Origin: Cyclobacteriaceae bacterium
GTDB taxonomy: Bacteria > Bacteroidota > Bacteroidia > Cytophagales > Cyclobacteriaceae
Direction: 5' to 3'
Length of the DNA: 64,000 bases
Assembly: GCA_019638275.1 (NCBI GenBank)
Contig: JAHBUC010000003.1
Coordinates: 248,001 to 312,000, forward strand
Shown: positions 61,709-64,000 of the stretch, piece after piece
Layout: each line of letters starts with the position of its first letter
Position numbering within the stretch: position 1 is the stretch's first letter
Notes under the pieces: generated by a model
Database searches by the model: none
Seen by the model: only the letters and a program-made list of their open reading frames with translations
What the model was told of the DNA's origin: nothing
Translations under genes and position numbers: made by a program

Positions 61709-62044
61709 ATGCGCAAAACCAATATCAACTTCACCGTAGAACTCGACCAAAACAATATACCCGACAAAATTCTTTGGGATGCTTCTGACAAACCCGATGC
61801 CGCCCCTTCCGAAACCAAGAGTATCAGCATTTCCTTGTGGGATGAGGCACAGAAAAATACGCTGCGTATTGATTTGTGGACCAAGGACATGCCCGTTGAT
61901 GAAATGAAACGATTCTATATTGATTGCTTGGGTGGGCTGGCGCAAAGCATGCTAACATCAACAGGTGATGAATTTATGGCCCAGGAAACCAACGCCTTGT
62001 GCGACCGGTTAGTGAAGCATTTAAGCAGTGAAAAGGGGACATAA
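61709..62044 (+). CDS. gldC: Gliding motility protein GldC
   Basis: 111 residues. The sequence follows the GldC pattern: INFTVELDQNNIPDKILWDA, SISISLWDEAQKNTLRIDLW and DEMKRFYIDCLGG. It is a small soluble protein whose loss impairs gliding in Flavobacterium relatives. It shows that the host belongs to the gliding Bacteroidota lineage, although gldC also occurs in non-gliding species. The neighbouring CoA-transferase gene is unrelated. A CU-rich stretch follows before the TonB receptor. Confidence 0.93.
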   Translation: MRKTNINFTVELDQNNIPDKILWDASDKPDAAPSETKSISISLWDEAQKNTLRIDLWTKDMPVDEMKRFYIDCLGGLAQSMLTSTGDEFMAQETNALCDRLVKHLSSEKGT

Positions 62045-62194
62045 CATTTGTCCCGACCCTTCCTTTTTTTCAAATACGCTGCAAAGCATACTAAATTTAA
62101 GCTTTTATACTTTGCGTTAGGTCAGTGTTTCACTTTAACGAAACCGCAACCGTTTTCTTTACTTTTTCAATAAATTTTGTACTTTTCAGGGAAG

Positions 62195-62208
62195 TACGAA
62201 TGTTCGTA
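62195..62208. promoter_or_regulatory. Inverted repeat TACGAA-TG-TTCGTA before the TonB receptor
   Basis: TACGAA and TTCGTA are inverse six-base arms with a TG centre, 63 bases before the receptor start. Position in the leader or promoter region makes it a possible operator. The upstream TATACTTTG (62107) resembles, but does not match, the -7 consensus. The regulator is unknown. Confidence 0.35.
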
Positions 62209-62270
62209 TTGTCATTTTTATTAACACAACTATTTAATTCCAAGAAACCAACCATTTTAAAGAAAACTGT

Positions 62271-64000
62271 ATGGAGAAGTTTTACAAACGTTCGATGGGG
62301 CTCATGCTAACAATGCTGCTGGCCGCCACGATTGCCTATGCACAAACGACCGTTTCCGGATCGGTCAAGGATGAGGCAGGAAACCCCGTTCCGGGTATTA
62401 ACATCAAAGTAAAGGGAACAGTAGCCGGAACAATCAGTGATGTAAGAGGTAACTTTAGTGTAACTACTTCACAGGCACCCCCGATTGTATTGGAGTTTTC
62501 GTTTATCGGTTTTATCACTCAGGAAATTCAAATTACCGATGCAAATACCACAGGGCTTAATGTAACCATGAGGGAAAACGTTGAAACCCTGGGAGAAGTA
62601 GTTGTGGTTGGCACAAGCCGTGGCGAAGAGTCATTTATGAAAGCTCCGGTAACCGTTGAGAAAATTGATATTCTCGCTATTCAACAAACAACTGCTCCCG
62701 ATTTCTTTGACGCACTCGCTAACGTGAAAGGTGTTCAGGTTAATTCAGGCAGTTTAAACTTTACACAAGTGAACACGCGTGGATTTGCCTCCATTGCAAA
62801 CGTACGTTTTGTTCAATTGGTAGATGGAATGGACACCTCCGCACCCCTGCTGAACTTCCCGACAGGAAACATTGTAGCGATGAGCGAACTTGATGCCGAA
62901 AGCATGGAACTTGTACCGGGCGCTGCATCGGCACTTTACGGACCAAACGCATTCAACGGTATTCTGATGATGAAGAGTAAGAGTCCGTTTGAATATCAGG
63001 GTTTAAGCGCCATGTTCAAAGGAGGTATTACTACATCCGATGCGCAAGGCGAAAGCTTCCCGATGTACAATTTTGCTGTTCGCTATGCGAAAGCTTTTAA
63101 TAATAAGTTTGCGTTCAAAGTTAACTTCTCATTAATGCAGGCTACCGACTGGAAGAGCAACGATTATAGAACTGATCGCTTACGCCCGGAGTCAACTGTT
63201 GATTTAAGTGGTACACCAAACTTCGATGGTCTAAACCTGTATGGTGATGAAACTCCTATTCCAGTTCCCATTGGCGGAACTTTTGGTACGCTTGATTTAA
63301 GAAGAACAGGCTTCCGCGAAGAGGACATACTCGATAACGATGAAGCCAGAAGCATGAAGGCGGATGTTGCCTTTCATTATAAACTCACAGATAAAATGGA
63401 GTTGCTATACAATTGGCGTTTTGGTGGTGGTAGCTCCATCTATCAGGGAACAGAGAAATATGCACTGCGTGACTTTACACAACAATTCCACAAACTTGAA
63501 TTGAAGGGCTCAAACTTCTTTGTACGTGGGTATATGACAGAAACCAAAGATGGTGATTCATGGAACATGAGTGCACAAGGAGGTTTTATGAATGAATATT
63601 ACAGCCCTACTGCTTCCAAGTGGGCTCCGGAATATGCACAAACCTACGTGTTGGCCATGCAAGGCTATGTGCCAGGTGTGCCCGCAGGGAATCCTGAGGC
63701 CGCTCATGCTGCAGCACGTAATTACGCAGATAGGGATCGACCTCAACCCGGGTCTCCAGGTTTCAGAGATTTGGTCAATCAGGTTCGCGGCAACCTATTT
63801 CAACGCACACCTCCAGGATCATCTTTCGTGGATAATTCCAGGCTTTATCATGGTGAATTCAATTATCAGTTTAAGCAAATTGAAGCGGTTGATTTTATGG
63901 TGGGTGGCAACTTCCGCCAGTATGATCTATTCAGTGATGGTACTGTATTTAACGAAGACCCCGAAGGTGACGGTAATGAGCGCATTAAAATCAATGAATT
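62271..64000 (+). CDS. TonB-dependent receptor, 3' partial
   Basis: At least 576 residues; the frame stays open to the window end. Signal peptide (LMLTMLLAATIAYAQ), then a carboxypeptidase-like domain (VSGSVKDEAGNPVPGINIKV), the VVVGTSRGEES TonB-box region, a plug with AIQQTTAPDFFDALANVKGV, RGFASIANVRFVQLVDGMD and LYGPNAFNGILMMKSKSPFE, and then barrel strands. It lacks the long SusC-type insertion. The substrate is unknown. No SusD gene is visible before the edge. A 226-base gap upstream holds the palindrome but no other gene. Confidence 0.92.
   Translation, partial: MEKFYKRSMGLMLTMLLAATIAYAQTTVSGSVKDEAGNPVPGINIKVKGTVAGTISDVRGNFSVTTSQAPPIVLEFSFIGFITQEIQITDANTTGLNVTMRENVETLGEVVVVGTSRGEESFMKAPVTVEKIDILAIQQTTAPDFFDALANVKGVQVNSGSLNFTQVNTRGFASIANVRFVQLVDGMDTSAPLLNFPTGNIVAMSELDAESMELVPGAASALYGPNAFNGILMMKSKSPFEYQGLSAMFKGGITTSDAQGESFPMYNFAVRYAKAFNNKFAFKVNFSLMQATDWKSNDYRTDRLRPESTVDLSGTPNFDGLNLYGDETPIPVPIGGTFGTLDLRRTGFREEDILDNDEARSMKADVAFHYKLTDKMELLYNWRFGGGSSIYQGTEKYALRDFTQQFHKLELKGSNFFVRGYMTETKDGDSWNMSAQGGFMNEYYSPTASKWAPEYAQTYVLAMQGYVPGVPAGNPEAAHAAARNYADRDRPQPGSPGFRDLVNQVRGNLFQRTPPGSSFVDNSRLYHGEFNYQFKQIEAVDFMVGGNFRQYDLFSDGTVFNEDPEGDGNERIKINE

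Overview
The window comes from a member of the Bacteroidota, most likely the order Cytophagales. The evidence is the gliding gene gldC, a type IX secretion C-terminal domain of the gliding (CHU_C) type, TonB-dependent receptors with a carboxypeptidase-like N-terminal domain, HYC_CC_PP and 2TM family proteins, and promoters of the TAnnTTTG type set very close to start codons. Species cannot be named from the sequence. No rRNA, tRNA or CRISPR array was seen.

Layout. 1-3.8 kb: the end of a histidine operon (hisB-hisH-hisA-hisF-hisIE) with overlapping junctions. 4-14.5 kb: chromosomal genes, namely an iodotyrosine-deiodinase-like nitroreductase, a lipoprotein, a dihydrolipoamide-dehydrogenase-like flavoprotein without its redox cysteines, a membrane histidine kinase, a CtlX-type hydrolase, a PAP2 phosphatase, a GIN-domain protein, riboflavin synthase and a large T9SS cargo protein. 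14.6-26.9 kb: a Mu-like transposable element inserted between two divergent host promoters. It has a DDE transposase, two tandem AAA+ ATPases, GemA, a Mu gp29-type portal, an HK97-type prohead protease, a tail-like protein, a Ner-like protein, a CI-like repressor and a secreted DUF4468 protein. No capsid or terminase gene was recognised. Both ends carry inverted copies of a 17-19 bp site, and a short direct repeat flanks the element.

27-43 kb: a small membrane protein/regulator/hydrolase cluster with a shared GTTTATA-type operator, endonuclease III, cysS, yidD, an alpha-L-fucosidase, and a GMC oxidoreductase separated from its gluconate-dehydrogenase-like small subunit by an S23 four-helix-bundle gene that lies between imperfect inverted repeats. 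Then come an ACMSD-type amidohydrolase, trhO, a molybdopterin adenylyltransferase and an M23 peptidase. 42.7-46.9 kb: a lipoprotein, an outer-membrane-like protein and a secreted TPR-CHAT protein. 47-50.2 kb: a reverse-strand metal (probably copper) module of HYC_CC_PP protein, HMA protein and TonB receptor.

50.3-64 kb: pcm, a thioesterase, a membrane pyrophosphatase, an ECF sigma factor with its probable anti-sigma partner, then ftsX-DUF3098-uppP-truB-ribF, a split CoA-transferase pair, gldC and a TonB receptor cut by the window end. Many intergenic gaps hold dispersed repeats of at least five families.

The most promising material for new biology is the Mu-like element, especially its two ATPases with complementary active-site substitutions and its partial virion gene set, followed by the S23 cassette. 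All calls are from reading the sequence and remembered family features; no database search was run.
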